Positions 38,135 through 45,012 of a DNA stretch of 45,012 nt are shown here, piece after piece. Source of the stretch: Pseudomonadota bacterium (lineage in GTDB: Bacteria > Myxococcota_A > Bradymonadia > UBA4248); the NCBI GenBank assembly GCA_017441205.1, contig JAFRYG010000017.1, positions 1 through 45,012 on the forward strand, given 5' to 3'. Made by a program: the position numbers and the translations under genes. Within the stretch, counting starts at the first letter, position 1, and the number at the start of each line of letters is the position of its first letter. The notes beneath the pieces were generated by a model. The model was not told the origin of the DNA. It did not search any database and worked only from the letters and a program-made list of their open reading frames with translations.

Positions 38135-40582
38135 CTAAAAGACTTCCAGAAATCTGGCAATGATGGTTCTGACCCCCGATTTTCTGAACAGGACAGATGC
38201 CTTGAAATCATTGCCGGATTTTTCGACTTTTACGACGACCCCGCGTCCGTGAACCGAATGCTGCACATGTGTTCCAATCGTGATTGGACGGCCATTTTTG
38301 GATGTCGCCGCTATATTGCTTTCGGACTGTACTGCCGCACAGAACTCTTCTTCCTCGCGACAGTCTGCATGAATATCGATGGCTTCTTCCTCGTAACAGG
38401 GATCCGCTTCAAACTCATCCTGCGACCGCAACTTCTTCGACTTGAACGGACGCGCAACGGCTTCGCCAACCTCTTCAAAAAATCCGCTCGCCGGTTTCGT
38501 TTTGGGTGCTGGTTTGGATGAAGACCAGGCAAGCTTGGGAGTGAAGGACGGCGAATACCCCTGATCCGGCGGCGCAATATGCGTAATTTCGACGTATTGT
38601 TCGTCAGACGGTCGCTGCATTTCGTCGATAAACTGGCTCGGAGCCTGAGTGGTCATGCGTCCGTATTCGTGCTGCATCTGAGCATACGAAAGCGTCAGAA
38701 CATGCCGTGCCCGTGTCATCGCCACGTACATGAGCCGCCGCTCTTCTTCTACATCCCTGCATCCACCGCGTTCGAGCGGCAAAATACCGTCGGCAACGCC
38801 GACAATATAGACGGCGTCGAACTCGAGCCCCTTCGAGCTGTGTATCGTCATCAGATTGACCGCATGCAGCGCATCATCGGCTTCCGGACGGATCAGCGTC
38901 ATATCTTCCAAAAAGCCACGCAGATCATTCGGACTCTGCTTCTGATGTGCATCGAGCTCCTGCAGCAGACTTTGAATGCGATCTTCGGCTTCGGTATATT
39001 CCTGATTCTTTTTGGCCGTGATTTTGCGCAGATGATCCATAAAATGCGTCTCATCAATGACGGCAATCAGTGTTTCTCTCGGCGGACAATTCTGCCAGTT
39101 TTCGACGCGCTCAAAAAGCGCAAGCAAAGCCTGGGCTCCGGCTGTCAAAGCCTTGCCCGCCCGGGGAATCTTGCACTTTTCGCTCGCAATATCCTGCAGC
39201 GTACTGACCAGACACTCCGTCGGGCTCAGCCCGAATTCCGCCTTCTTTTCAATGAGTTCGATGAGCTTGTCACACGTTTTTTCGCCGATCCCCCGGGCCG
39301 GTTTGTTGATGATTCGCCGAAATGCAATCATATCGGCCGGATTGACCAGAATCCGCAGATAGGCCATCAAATCCAGTATTTCTTCGCGCTCATAAAACCC
39401 CGTCGCACCAATGATCTGATAGGGAATCGCATGATGCGTGCATTCGCGCTCAAAACTGACGGACTGATTGTTCTTGCGATACAATATGGCAATATTCTGC
39501 CATGGAATGTCCTGCGTCCGGTGCCTCTGGATGATCTGCTGAATGATGTCACTGGCTTCATCCCAGTCGGATTCGTATGCCCGAACATGAACCGGTTCTC
39601 CGCCTTCCTGCTCGGTCCACAGGCGCTTTTCGGTTCGCTTTTCATTAAAGGCAATGAGATTTCCAGCACACGACAGAATGGGCTTTGTCGAACGGTAATT
39701 CTGTTCGAGCTTAAAGACTTCACTGGGACCAAAACGCTGCGAAAACTCAAGGATGGCAGTCGGATCCGCGCCGTGCCACGTATAGATGGACTGATCATCG
39801 TCACCGACGACGGTCAGCTGCGTCCCCGGACCACACAGCAAACCCAGAAGATTGAGCTGAACAGAATTGGTATCCTGGAATTCATCGACCAGAATATGGC
39901 GGTAACGCGCCTGAATGCGATCGCGCACATTTGCGAAATTACTGAGTATCTCGAGCGGCTTGAGCAGCAGTCCGGCAAAATCGACGGCATTATTGGCCAG
40001 AAGCTGTTTCTCATACTGCTCATACACATTGACAATATTCTGCATTTCGCGCGTTCTGGCTTCGGATCTGGCTGCATCAATGTTCGTGCCGGCTTCCTTC
40101 CAGCTCATGATCGTATACATCGTTTCGGCAACGATCTGATTGGATTTCTTGTTATCCGACTCCGTCAGCTCACTGGCCGGCGCGCCAATCAGAGCGAGCT
40201 GCGTCATGATCTTCTTGACGAGCGACTTCTGGTTGGCTTCGTCATAGATGGAAAATGACGACTCAAGGCCGGCATAGGCCGCATATTGTCTTAAAAAGCG
40301 CGCTCCAAAGGCATGGAATGTCGACAACTGCGGCGGCGCATTATCGCCGCACTGAATGAGTGCCAGCGCGCGCTCCTTCATTTCACGGGCAGCTTTATTC
40401 GTAAAGGTGATGGCCAGAATGGATGCCGGTGCCACGCCCTGCGAGATGAGCCAAGCAATTCTGTGCGTCAACACGCGCGTTTTTCCGCTTCCTGCCCCGG
40501 CGAGTATCAGACAGTGCTTTGGACCGCAATAGGTGACGGCATCTCTTTGGGGCGGATTGAGTGAATTCAGCGGAAATACCAT
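38135..40582 (-). CDS. uvrD: UvrD/PcrA-type 3'-5' DNA helicase
   Basis: Superfamily 1A helicase acting in nucleotide-excision or mismatch repair and in clearing blocked replication forks. The 815-residue chain shows NPPQRDAVTYCGP, Walker A AGAGSGKT, VDEFQDTN, VGDDDQSIYTWHGADPTAIL, EQNYRST, TIHSSKGLEFDAVYIVG and VAMTRARHVLTLSYA, in order. The C-terminal HSVHGRGVVVKVE segment resembles the PcrA tail that meets RNA polymerase. PcrA and UvrD cannot be told apart by this. The upstream frame reaches an ATG at 40609, but that ATG lies inside the terminator hairpin of tRNA-Leu; the ATG at 40582, where homology begins, is preferred despite a weak ribosome site. Confidence 0.93.
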   Translation of the reverse strand: MVFPLNSLNPPQRDAVTYCGPKHCLILAGAGSGKTRVLTHRIAWLISQGVAPASILAITFTNKAAREMKERALALIQCGDNAPPQLSTFHAFGARFLRQYAAYAGLESSFSIYDEANQKSLVKKIMTQLALIGAPASELTESDNKKSNQIVAETMYTIMSWKEAGTNIDAARSEARTREMQNIVNVYEQYEKQLLANNAVDFAGLLLKPLEILSNFANVRDRIQARYRHILVDEFQDTNSVQLNLLGLLCGPGTQLTVVGDDDQSIYTWHGADPTAILEFSQRFGPSEVFKLEQNYRSTKPILSCAGNLIAFNEKRTEKRLWTEQEGGEPVHVRAYESDWDEASDIIQQIIQRHRTQDIPWQNIAILYRKNNQSVSFERECTHHAIPYQIIGATGFYEREEILDLMAYLRILVNPADMIAFRRIINKPARGIGEKTCDKLIELIEKKAEFGLSPTECLVSTLQDIASEKCKIPRAGKALTAGAQALLALFERVENWQNCPPRETLIAVIDETHFMDHLRKITAKKNQEYTEAEDRIQSLLQELDAHQKQSPNDLRGFLEDMTLIRPEADDALHAVNLMTIHSSKGLEFDAVYIVGVADGILPLERGGCRDVEEERRLMYVAMTRARHVLTLSYAQMQHEYGRMTTQAPSQFIDEMQRPSDEQYVEITHIAPPDQGYSPSFTPKLAWSSSKPAPKTKPASGFFEEVGEAVARPFKSKKLRSQDEFEADPCYEEEAIDIHADCREEEEFCAAVQSESNIAATSKNGRPITIGTHVQHSVHGRGVVVKVEKSGNDFKASVLFRKSGVRTIIARFLEVF

Positions 40583-40595
40583 AGCGTGCTGCGAC

Positions 40596-40618
40596 AAAAA
40601 AAGCCGCATTCAGCGGCT
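40596..40618 (-). terminator. Rho-independent terminator of tRNA-Leu
   Basis: On the minus strand AGCCGC / GCGGCT with a five-base loop followed by seven T, nine bases after the tRNA. The helicase start codon lies just beyond, so the helicase needs its own promoter or read-through. Confidence 0.85.
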
Positions 40619-40627
40619 AAGTTCCAT

Positions 40628-40711
40628 TGCCGGGAGCGGGAATCGAACCCGCACGTCCTCAGGGGACAGAAGATTTTAAGTCTCCTGCGTCTACCATTTC
40701 GCCACCCCGGC
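40628..40711 (-). tRNA. tRNA-Leu (anticodon TAA)
   Basis: An 84-base long-variable-arm tRNA starting GCCGGGG and ending CTCCCGGC plus discriminator A, with TGGCGAAATGGTAGACGC D-arm and GGTTCGATTCC T-arm. The anticodon loop CTTAAAA gives TAA. CCA is not encoded. Confidence 0.96.
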
Positions 40712-40795
40712 TATTTGAGCGATATTCTCGCCCAAATGCAGTGTGTTTCTATGCCTCTCTATTGGGAATGTCAATGATTTTGAATTTTGTTCTGC

Positions 40796-40853
40796 GCTTG
40801 CTAGTGCCTGACGGGCACTACGCTCGCTGGCCGTCGCTATTTCATACGCGCCG
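40796..40853 (-). repeat. Two reverse-oriented bulged-G hairpins upstream of tRNA-Leu
   Basis: 40796-40827: inner TAGTGCC / GGCACTA, outer GCTTGC / GCTCGC, one unpaired base. 40832-40853: outer CGTCGC / GCGCCG with one mismatch, inner TAT / ATA with loop TTC. The second overlaps the end of the fossil gene. Confidence 0.65.
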
Positions 40854-41120
40854 GCGCATTTTGAGGATTCCGGCAAGACTCAGTATGAGCAGGAACAGCG
40901 GGAACATGGGGGTACGAGCTGCATGCACAGGAATCGTCACTGTAGCCAGCCTTATCCTCTTCATCGCTGCATTTACCCACAAGGAATTTTGCCGAAACGA
41001 CATCTTTATCAACGAGAACTGCCTTGGATGACGCATCCCCCCGCTAAAGCAATCCACTCAAACAATCCGGACCGGACTCCGCTGGAATGGAGTCAGTCAC
41101 ATTCAAGAAATGAAGATTAT
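40842..41120 (-). pseudogene. Fossil of a protein with a MYXO-CTERM-like C-terminal tail
   Basis: In one minus-strand frame the DNA reads SDDSCACSS after an acidic VGKCSDEEDKAGY segment; one base out of frame, it continues RTPMFPLFLLILSLAGIL then KMRRRV and stop. A Cys pair, a hydrophobic helix and an Arg cluster at the extreme C-terminus are the MYXO-CTERM plan. An in-frame TAG at 41044-41046 and the frameshift show decay; the 5' part is not recognisable. The parent protein is unknown. Confidence 0.45.
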
Positions 41121-41224
41121 TTTCATAACACCTCGCTCCCAACATTGATCCCCCCAATACGGCGTGAACATAAACAAAAAATACAAGAATTTTGCTGCCA
41201 CAATCACTCAGAATAATGAACCCA

Positions 41225-41611
41225 GTAAAAAAAAATCGTACATCAAACTGAAACAAATGCCGCATGGATGGCATCATGTGTACGAAGGAATGCTCCTTCC
41301 AACAGACGTGGGGTATCAAATGTATCCATCCGGCTTCATCTGACAGAGAATCATCCCTGCCTTACATAATGTACGAACAACCGAGGGGAGGTTTACAGCA
41401 CTATTGTATTCGGACGCGAGACATAATGCTGTTGTTCCGTACACGCCAAGCACATCGGATGCTCATTTTTACGACACGCATTGTCGGAAAGGGAGCAGTG
41501 TGCAAATTCGCTGTTAATCTGGGTTAGGACGGCGAGTCGGCGGGTGGGAATAGGGAGCAAGGTAACCCTTGGTTACCGGGTATATTATAACTACATTATA
41601 CTACATGTATG
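41225..41611 (+). repeat. Dispersed structured repeat, copy 4 (long form)
   Basis: Aligns with copy 3 from GTAAAAAAAAATCGTACAT through the GGTAACCCTTGGTTACC palindrome, and with copy 1 at the 3' end (CTACATTATACTACATGTA). Its ACGACACGCATTGTCG hairpin differs in loop and stem from the other copies but still pairs. It covers most of the gene-poor stretch 41121-41716; the remainder shows no gene I can support. Confidence 0.78.
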
Positions 41612-41716
41612 CAAAATCACCACCCCCCCCTAAACCGGTTCAATCAATAAGTCCAGGGAAGGTCCGGTAAGTCCCAGAAAAGATCCGGACAATTCCCTGT
41701 TTTAAGACAAGAGCTG

Positions 41717-42049
41717 TTATTTACCACATCCGCAGGCTTTGCCGTCTTTTGCGCAATCACAGGCTTTGCCGTCTTTTGCGCAGTCACAGGCTTTGCCGTC
41801 TTTTGCGCAATTACAGGCTTTGCCGTCTTTTGCGCAGTCACAGGCTTTGCCGTCTTTTGCGCAGTCACAGGCTTTGCCGTCTTTTGCGCAATTACAGGCT
41901 GCAGCGCCATCAGCATGCTGACAATGATGCTCCGCTGCTGCAGCAGGCGCATTGTTATCGGCAGCATGTTCATGACACGGGCACGCAAAAGCATTGCCGC
42001 CAGCAAAGCAGATTCCAGCAAAAGCGGCCAAAACAAAGAATTTTCTCAT
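41717..42049 (-). CDS. Secreted metallothionein-like Cys-repeat protein
   Basis: 110-residue small protein with a signal peptide (FAGICFAGGNAFA) followed by CPCHEHA, a His-rich AEHHCQHAD patch, and six copies of the nonapeptide CxCAKDGKA (x is Asp or Asn), ending CGCGK. The CxC pairs at regular spacing and absence of other structure are what a metal-thiolate cluster protein looks like, but classical metallothioneins are cytoplasmic, and this one is exported. Copper, zinc or cadmium binding is inference. AAGGAAG precedes the ATG by seven bases. A GC dyad lies about 55 bases upstream. Confidence 0.75.
   Translation of the reverse strand: MRKFFVLAAFAGICFAGGNAFACPCHEHAADNNAPAAAAEHHCQHADGAAACNCAKDGKACDCAKDGKACDCAKDGKACNCAKDGKACDCAKDGKACDCAKDGKACGCGK
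41734..41895 (-). repeat. 27-bp tandem repeat coding for CxCAKDGKA units
   Basis: Six near-perfect 27-bp copies; the main variable base switches the second residue between Asp and Asn. Copy number is likely unstable. Confidence 0.9.
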
Positions 42050-42100
42050 TACTATCTTCCTTCTGTTTGGTGTTCAAAATGACAAATACTCATTAAACTG

Positions 42101-42119
42101 CCATACCCGAGCATGGGTA
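42101..42119 (-). promoter_or_regulatory. Candidate operator upstream of the metallothionein-like gene
   Basis: TACCC-N6-GGGTA dyad with TTGCTG and TATGGC on either side (minus strand), so it would sit in a promoter spacer. The dyad recalls metal-sensor (CsoR-type) operators, but no regulator gene is nearby. The other bases of 42050-42424 hold the hairpins at 42224-42284 and no gene. Confidence 0.3.
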
Positions 42120-42223
42120 AGCAGCAACTTTATGGATGATAGCAAAAATGGATGCAATAAAAAAAAGCATGCATCATTTTTTGTGCGAAAATGTATTTTC
42201 ATATGCAATTCAACAAAATATAT

Positions 42224-42284
42224 GGCGTGGCGTATTTGCCGCAGGCAAAAAGCCACGCCGGCGAGCCGTATGCAATAGGCGAGC
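42224..42284 (+). repeat. Two tandem bulged-G hairpins before the Sel1-repeat gene
   Basis: 42224-42259: outer GGCGTGGC / GCCACGCC, unpaired G, inner TATTTGCC / GGCAAAAA, loop GCA. 42260-42284: GGCGAGCC, G, TAT-GCA-ATA, then GGCGAGC as a direct copy. They lie between divergent genes. Confidence 0.78.
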
Positions 42285-42424
42285 ACTCCACAAAAACGCT
42301 GAATTGAATTCAAAAGCGTTGAACAGAAGAGCTATTTGCTTTAAAACGAGGATGTGATGAATGCAGATGTGATGAATGCATAGGCAGTATCCGGAGATCA
42401 ATAGTGAGTTATGGAGAACAGAAA

Positions 42425-44026
42425 ATGGATAACCAATGTATGACAATATCAATAATGAATTATAAAGTGTCAGCGCTACGAATGATTATGACCTTCATAC
42501 TATCAGCATTTTTGTATTCACCATTGGCAATGGCCCAGGATGCAAATGAAGATTCAGATCCTGAACAAACAGATGAATATTATCGCGGCAGCATCAGAGC
42601 GATCTGTAAAAATGCCGCGTCAAAGACTGAATCCCTTGTGAATGCAAAAGATTATTGCATGATATATCCTAAGAATTGTATCGAAAACCGTGCCGTATGT
42701 CTGAACGGCATGCCAATCAATGCATTGCGTTCAAACTCCAGGGAGAAAATATATAAAAAGAATGTATCATCATATATAAAAAATCAGAAGACAGTATGCC
42801 ATGATTTTCCGTGGACGTGTCCCATGGGCAAAGAGCTTTCAGAGGCCATAGAAGTCAGGGGCGATCTGTTCAGTTTTCCGGAAATTAAGAATCAACTGCC
42901 GAAAAATGCCGATATCTGCATGAACGACAACGACTGCAAACAAAATGAAATATGTGCGCTCAATAATCCGGCCACTACAGCATATATACAAATATGTAAG
43001 AATCCGGATAATGTCAAATGTACCAACAATACGCATTGCCCGAACGAATCATTCTGTCATCACGGACAATGTATCGAATGTCTTGAGAATGACAAGGTAT
43101 GTGCCGATGGCGAATGTTCTCCAAGAGTAATCAAACCGGGAATGAAATGCAGCAAAGGCAAGTGGATTCCGGATGGCAAACGCGCCAAATTGCCTTGCAG
43201 CGGAAGTCCGCCCTGCCCGGCTGGCTTCGGTATTGCCAACAAACGTCTGATGGACGGCAGAGAGAAATGTGAGTGCTGGTTTAGAGGTAGTAACAGGGAG
43301 AAACAGACATTTGAGGACGAAAGGACATGCAAATCGAATATGGATTGCTCATTGAATGAGGTATGCAACAGTTTTTACGGAAAATGCCTCGATAACACAG
43401 ACCCGGACTACACGAGAAATTATTATTTGAATGATATTCAGCACCTTCCCAATGAATCAGAAAAGACAATTTCAGAAGAGAGAAAGCGTATTATCAAAGA
43501 GCTGGAAGAAGAGCGCATCAGAAGTAAAAAGCAAATCATGGATGACCTCATGAATGAGCCCATGGCTTCCGAAACCGTCGACTTTTGTCTGGGGATGGTT
43601 TACCTTAAGGCGGGACTGCATCATATCAGCAAAGCATTCAAATACCTGAAAGCTGCTGCAGATAAGGGGCACAAAGAAGCTCAGCTCGTCGTTGGATTAA
43701 TGTATATATATGGTCAGGGGACATCCCGGAATGAGAACAAGGGATTCTGGTATCTCAATCGCGTATTTAAGCCGGAACAAGCCGTACCGACATCGGCAAT
43801 TGCCTATTCCGGGGCATTGATGGAGCTCATCAAATGCTATTATTACGGTATTGGAACGCCAAAAGATGAGGCAAAGGCTCAGGAACTGACGACAATTTTC
43901 AACGACAAAGCCCCCGATCCGTTCGCGGTTATGCGTTATTATGAATCGATGAGTATCGACAGATTCAGTGAATATACAACACTCGAAGAAATGCGCCAGA
44001 ATCAGGGAACAGATTCGCCCGAATGA
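42425..44026 (+). CDS. Exported Cys-rich protein with Sel1-like repeats
   Basis: 533-residue exported protein. The ATG at 42425 follows GGAG by eight bases; a signal peptide ends at LYSPLAMAQ after a rather long charged lead. The middle is Cys-rich with CPNESFCHHGQCIEC and a MDCSLNEVCNSFYGKC unit, like EGF or dickkopf-type knots. The C-terminal 160 residues hold Sel1-like/TPR repeats (HISKAFKYLKAAADKGH, EAQLVVGLMYIYGQGTSRNE). Such repeats bind partner proteins. The predicted place is the periplasm or surface. Function unknown; no other gene shares its transcript. Confidence 0.82.
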   Translation: MDNQCMTISIMNYKVSALRMIMTFILSAFLYSPLAMAQDANEDSDPEQTDEYYRGSIRAICKNAASKTESLVNAKDYCMIYPKNCIENRAVCLNGMPINALRSNSREKIYKKNVSSYIKNQKTVCHDFPWTCPMGKELSEAIEVRGDLFSFPEIKNQLPKNADICMNDNDCKQNEICALNNPATTAYIQICKNPDNVKCTNNTHCPNESFCHHGQCIECLENDKVCADGECSPRVIKPGMKCSKGKWIPDGKRAKLPCSGSPPCPAGFGIANKRLMDGREKCECWFRGSNREKQTFEDERTCKSNMDCSLNEVCNSFYGKCLDNTDPDYTRNYYLNDIQHLPNESEKTISEERKRIIKELEEERIRSKKQIMDDLMNEPMASETVDFCLGMVYLKAGLHHISKAFKYLKAAADKGHKEAQLVVGLMYIYGQGTSRNENKGFWYLNRVFKPEQAVPTSAIAYSGALMELIKCYYYGIGTPKDEAKAQELTTIFNDKAPDPFAVMRYYESMSIDRFSEYTTLEEMRQNQGTDSPE

Positions 44027-44047
44027 GAGTCTGATCCATTTATAAAT

Positions 44048-44677
44048 TCAGGCTTGCATGAGCAGGCTGCATACGGGACATCGATTGGAATCATGGCCCG
44101 TCGCTTTGCAATAGGTCCGGCCAAAATAGATCAGCTGCAGGTGTCTTTTTTCCCACTCGGATTCGGGAAACAGCGCACACAAATCGCGTTCGACGCCTTC
44201 GGGCGTCGAAGCTTTGGACCAGCCCCAGCGTCCTGCCAATCGCATGATATGGGTATCGACAGCAAAGGCGGGGATTTTAAAAACATGCGAAAGTATGACA
44301 TTGGCCGTTTTTCGGCCTACGCCGGGAAGGGATTCGAGTGCCTTGCGTTCGCATGGAACCTGTCCGTGATATTGGGTATCCAGGATTTGGGACAATTCAA
44401 ATATGGACTGTGATTTGCGCGTATACAACCCGCATGGTTTGATGATTTCTTCGATTTTTTCTCTTCCGAGGGCTGCAATTTCGGCAGGTGTCGTGCCGTA
44501 TTTCCAGAGTTCCGGCGTAACCTCGTTGACGCGTTTGTCAGTACATTGGGCAGACAGGACGACGGCAACGAGCAGCGTATAACCATCCATAAATTGAAGT
44601 GGTATTGCAGGGTTGGGAAAAAACTGATCGAGAATGCTGCAGATTTCGGCAAAATGGGGAGGTTTGTGAGCGTTCAT
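44048..44677 (-). CDS. nth: Endonuclease III, with altered iron-sulfur motif
   Basis: DNA glycosylase and AP lyase removing oxidised pyrimidines in base-excision repair. The 209-residue chain has the helix-hairpin-helix LPGVGRKTANVIL with the catalytic Lys, and the catalytic Asp in VDTHIMRLAGRW. The usual C-terminal cluster is CX6CX2CX5C; here the sequence is YCKATGHDSNRCPVCSLLMQA end, which gives CX9CX2C and no fourth Cys. The [4Fe-4S] cluster may thus be absent or ligated otherwise. The start has no ribosome site, but homology fits. It is convergent with the Sel1-repeat gene, 21 bases apart. Confidence 0.92.
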   Translation of the reverse strand: MNAHKPPHFAEICSILDQFFPNPAIPLQFMDGYTLLVAVVLSAQCTDKRVNEVTPELWKYGTTPAEIAALGREKIEEIIKPCGLYTRKSQSIFELSQILDTQYHGQVPCERKALESLPGVGRKTANVILSHVFKIPAFAVDTHIMRLAGRWGWSKASTPEGVERDLCALFPESEWEKRHLQLIYFGRTYCKATGHDSNRCPVCSLLMQA

Positions 44678-44693
44678 ACGTTTTGTTTTTTTA

Positions 44694-44837
44694 TTACAAA
44701 CGGATTTGCTCAGGCCTAACGGCCTTCGCTGTTTATTAAATATTTTGATTTTGCATTTTTTGTTTGCAAAATCCTCACGACCAACGCCTTAGCATAAAAA
44801 CGTGAGCAACGTTAGTTGCGAACAAATCCGTTTGTAA
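44694..44837. repeat. 144-bp inverted-repeat element with nested hairpins
   Basis: Perfect 15-bp arms TTACAAACGGATTTG and CAAATCCGTTTGTAA. Inside are GATTTTGCA / TGCAAAATC, CTCACG / CGTGAG and GCAAC / GTTGC hairpins, the first two nested. It fills the gap between nth and tRNA-Ile. It could be a miniature element or a structured RNA; no ORF is inside. Confidence 0.75.
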
Positions 44838-44861
44838 AAAGAATGAACTGATTTTGGGTAC

Positions 44862-44890
44862 AAAAAAAAAGCAGCTTATGAAAGCTGCTT
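44862..44890 (-). terminator. Rho-independent terminator of tRNA-Ile
   Basis: On the minus strand AAGCAGCTT / AAGCTGCTT pair around three to four bases and run into nine T, six bases after the tRNA. Confidence 0.88.
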
Positions 44891-44896
44891 CCTTAA

Positions 44897-44970
<74 letters not shown>

Positions 44971-45012
44971 ATGAAAAGAAAACCAGAGAGAGAACTGCAG
45001 TAGTGCGTATGA

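Noticed and set aside
38579..40258. Long plus-strand frame of 559 codons
   Set aside because: Antisense to the UvrD-type helicase; composition is Arg/Phe-rich without any domain pattern or ribosome site.

Overview
The window is a stretch of bacterial chromosome carrying scattered housekeeping genes: glutamate racemase murI, gltX, rho, arcC, gyrA, a UvrD/PcrA-type helicase, nth, tRNA-Leu and tRNA-Ile. Envelope proteins point to a Gram-negative cell: an OmpA-type peptidoglycan-binding protein, a predicted beta-barrel ending in Phe, and several secreted or lipoprotein-type proteins very rich in cysteine. A decayed C-terminus with a Cys motif, a hydrophobic stretch and an Arg cluster (about 40.85 kb) looks like a MYXO-CTERM sorting signal. 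Together these suggest Myxococcota or a related deltaproteobacterial lineage. This is inference, since no rRNA is present.

Layout. 0.1-4.0 kb (minus strand): a two-gene restriction-modification operon, in which a nuclease-methyltransferase fusion is followed by a two-TRD specificity subunit and a small unknown gene. A five-copy 5-bp repeat lies upstream. 4.0-5.6 kb: an IS1595-type transposase gene split by a 106-bp inverted-repeat insertion. 6.0-8.4 kb: a lipoprotein with 60-bp repeats. 8.7-11.4 kb (minus): an operon of murI, a 54-codon gene absent from simple ORF calling, a sugar nucleotidyltransferase and a low-molecular-weight phosphatase. 11.7-16 kb: a glycosyltransferase, an OmpA-like protein and gltX. 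16.2-21.6 kb: an overlapping SNF2 ATPase / SWIM zinc-finger pair. 22.3-25.3 kb: rho behind a good promoter, then a Cys-rich lipoprotein. 25.4-33.6 kb: a beta-barrel protein, arcC, an orphan PglX-like methyltransferase and gyrA. 34.1-40.7 kb: a Cys-rich repeat lipoprotein, a TPR-like membrane protein, the UvrD-like helicase and tRNA-Leu. 40.8-45 kb: a fossil gene, a metallothionein-like secreted protein, a Sel1-repeat protein, nth and tRNA-Ile.

The least explained content is intergenic. First, nine sites hold about eighteen double-stem hairpins built to one plan: an outer stem, one unpaired G, then an inner stem that opens with TA and closes with TA. The stem sequences differ from copy to copy while the pairing is kept. 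Second, a 230-390-bp dispersed repeat occurs four times, always on the plus strand, with small hairpins including one compensatory base-pair change. Neither matches a family I can name, and these are the best candidates for something undescribed. The orphan PglX-like enzyme and the nuclease-methylase-specificity operon are the main defence-related genes.
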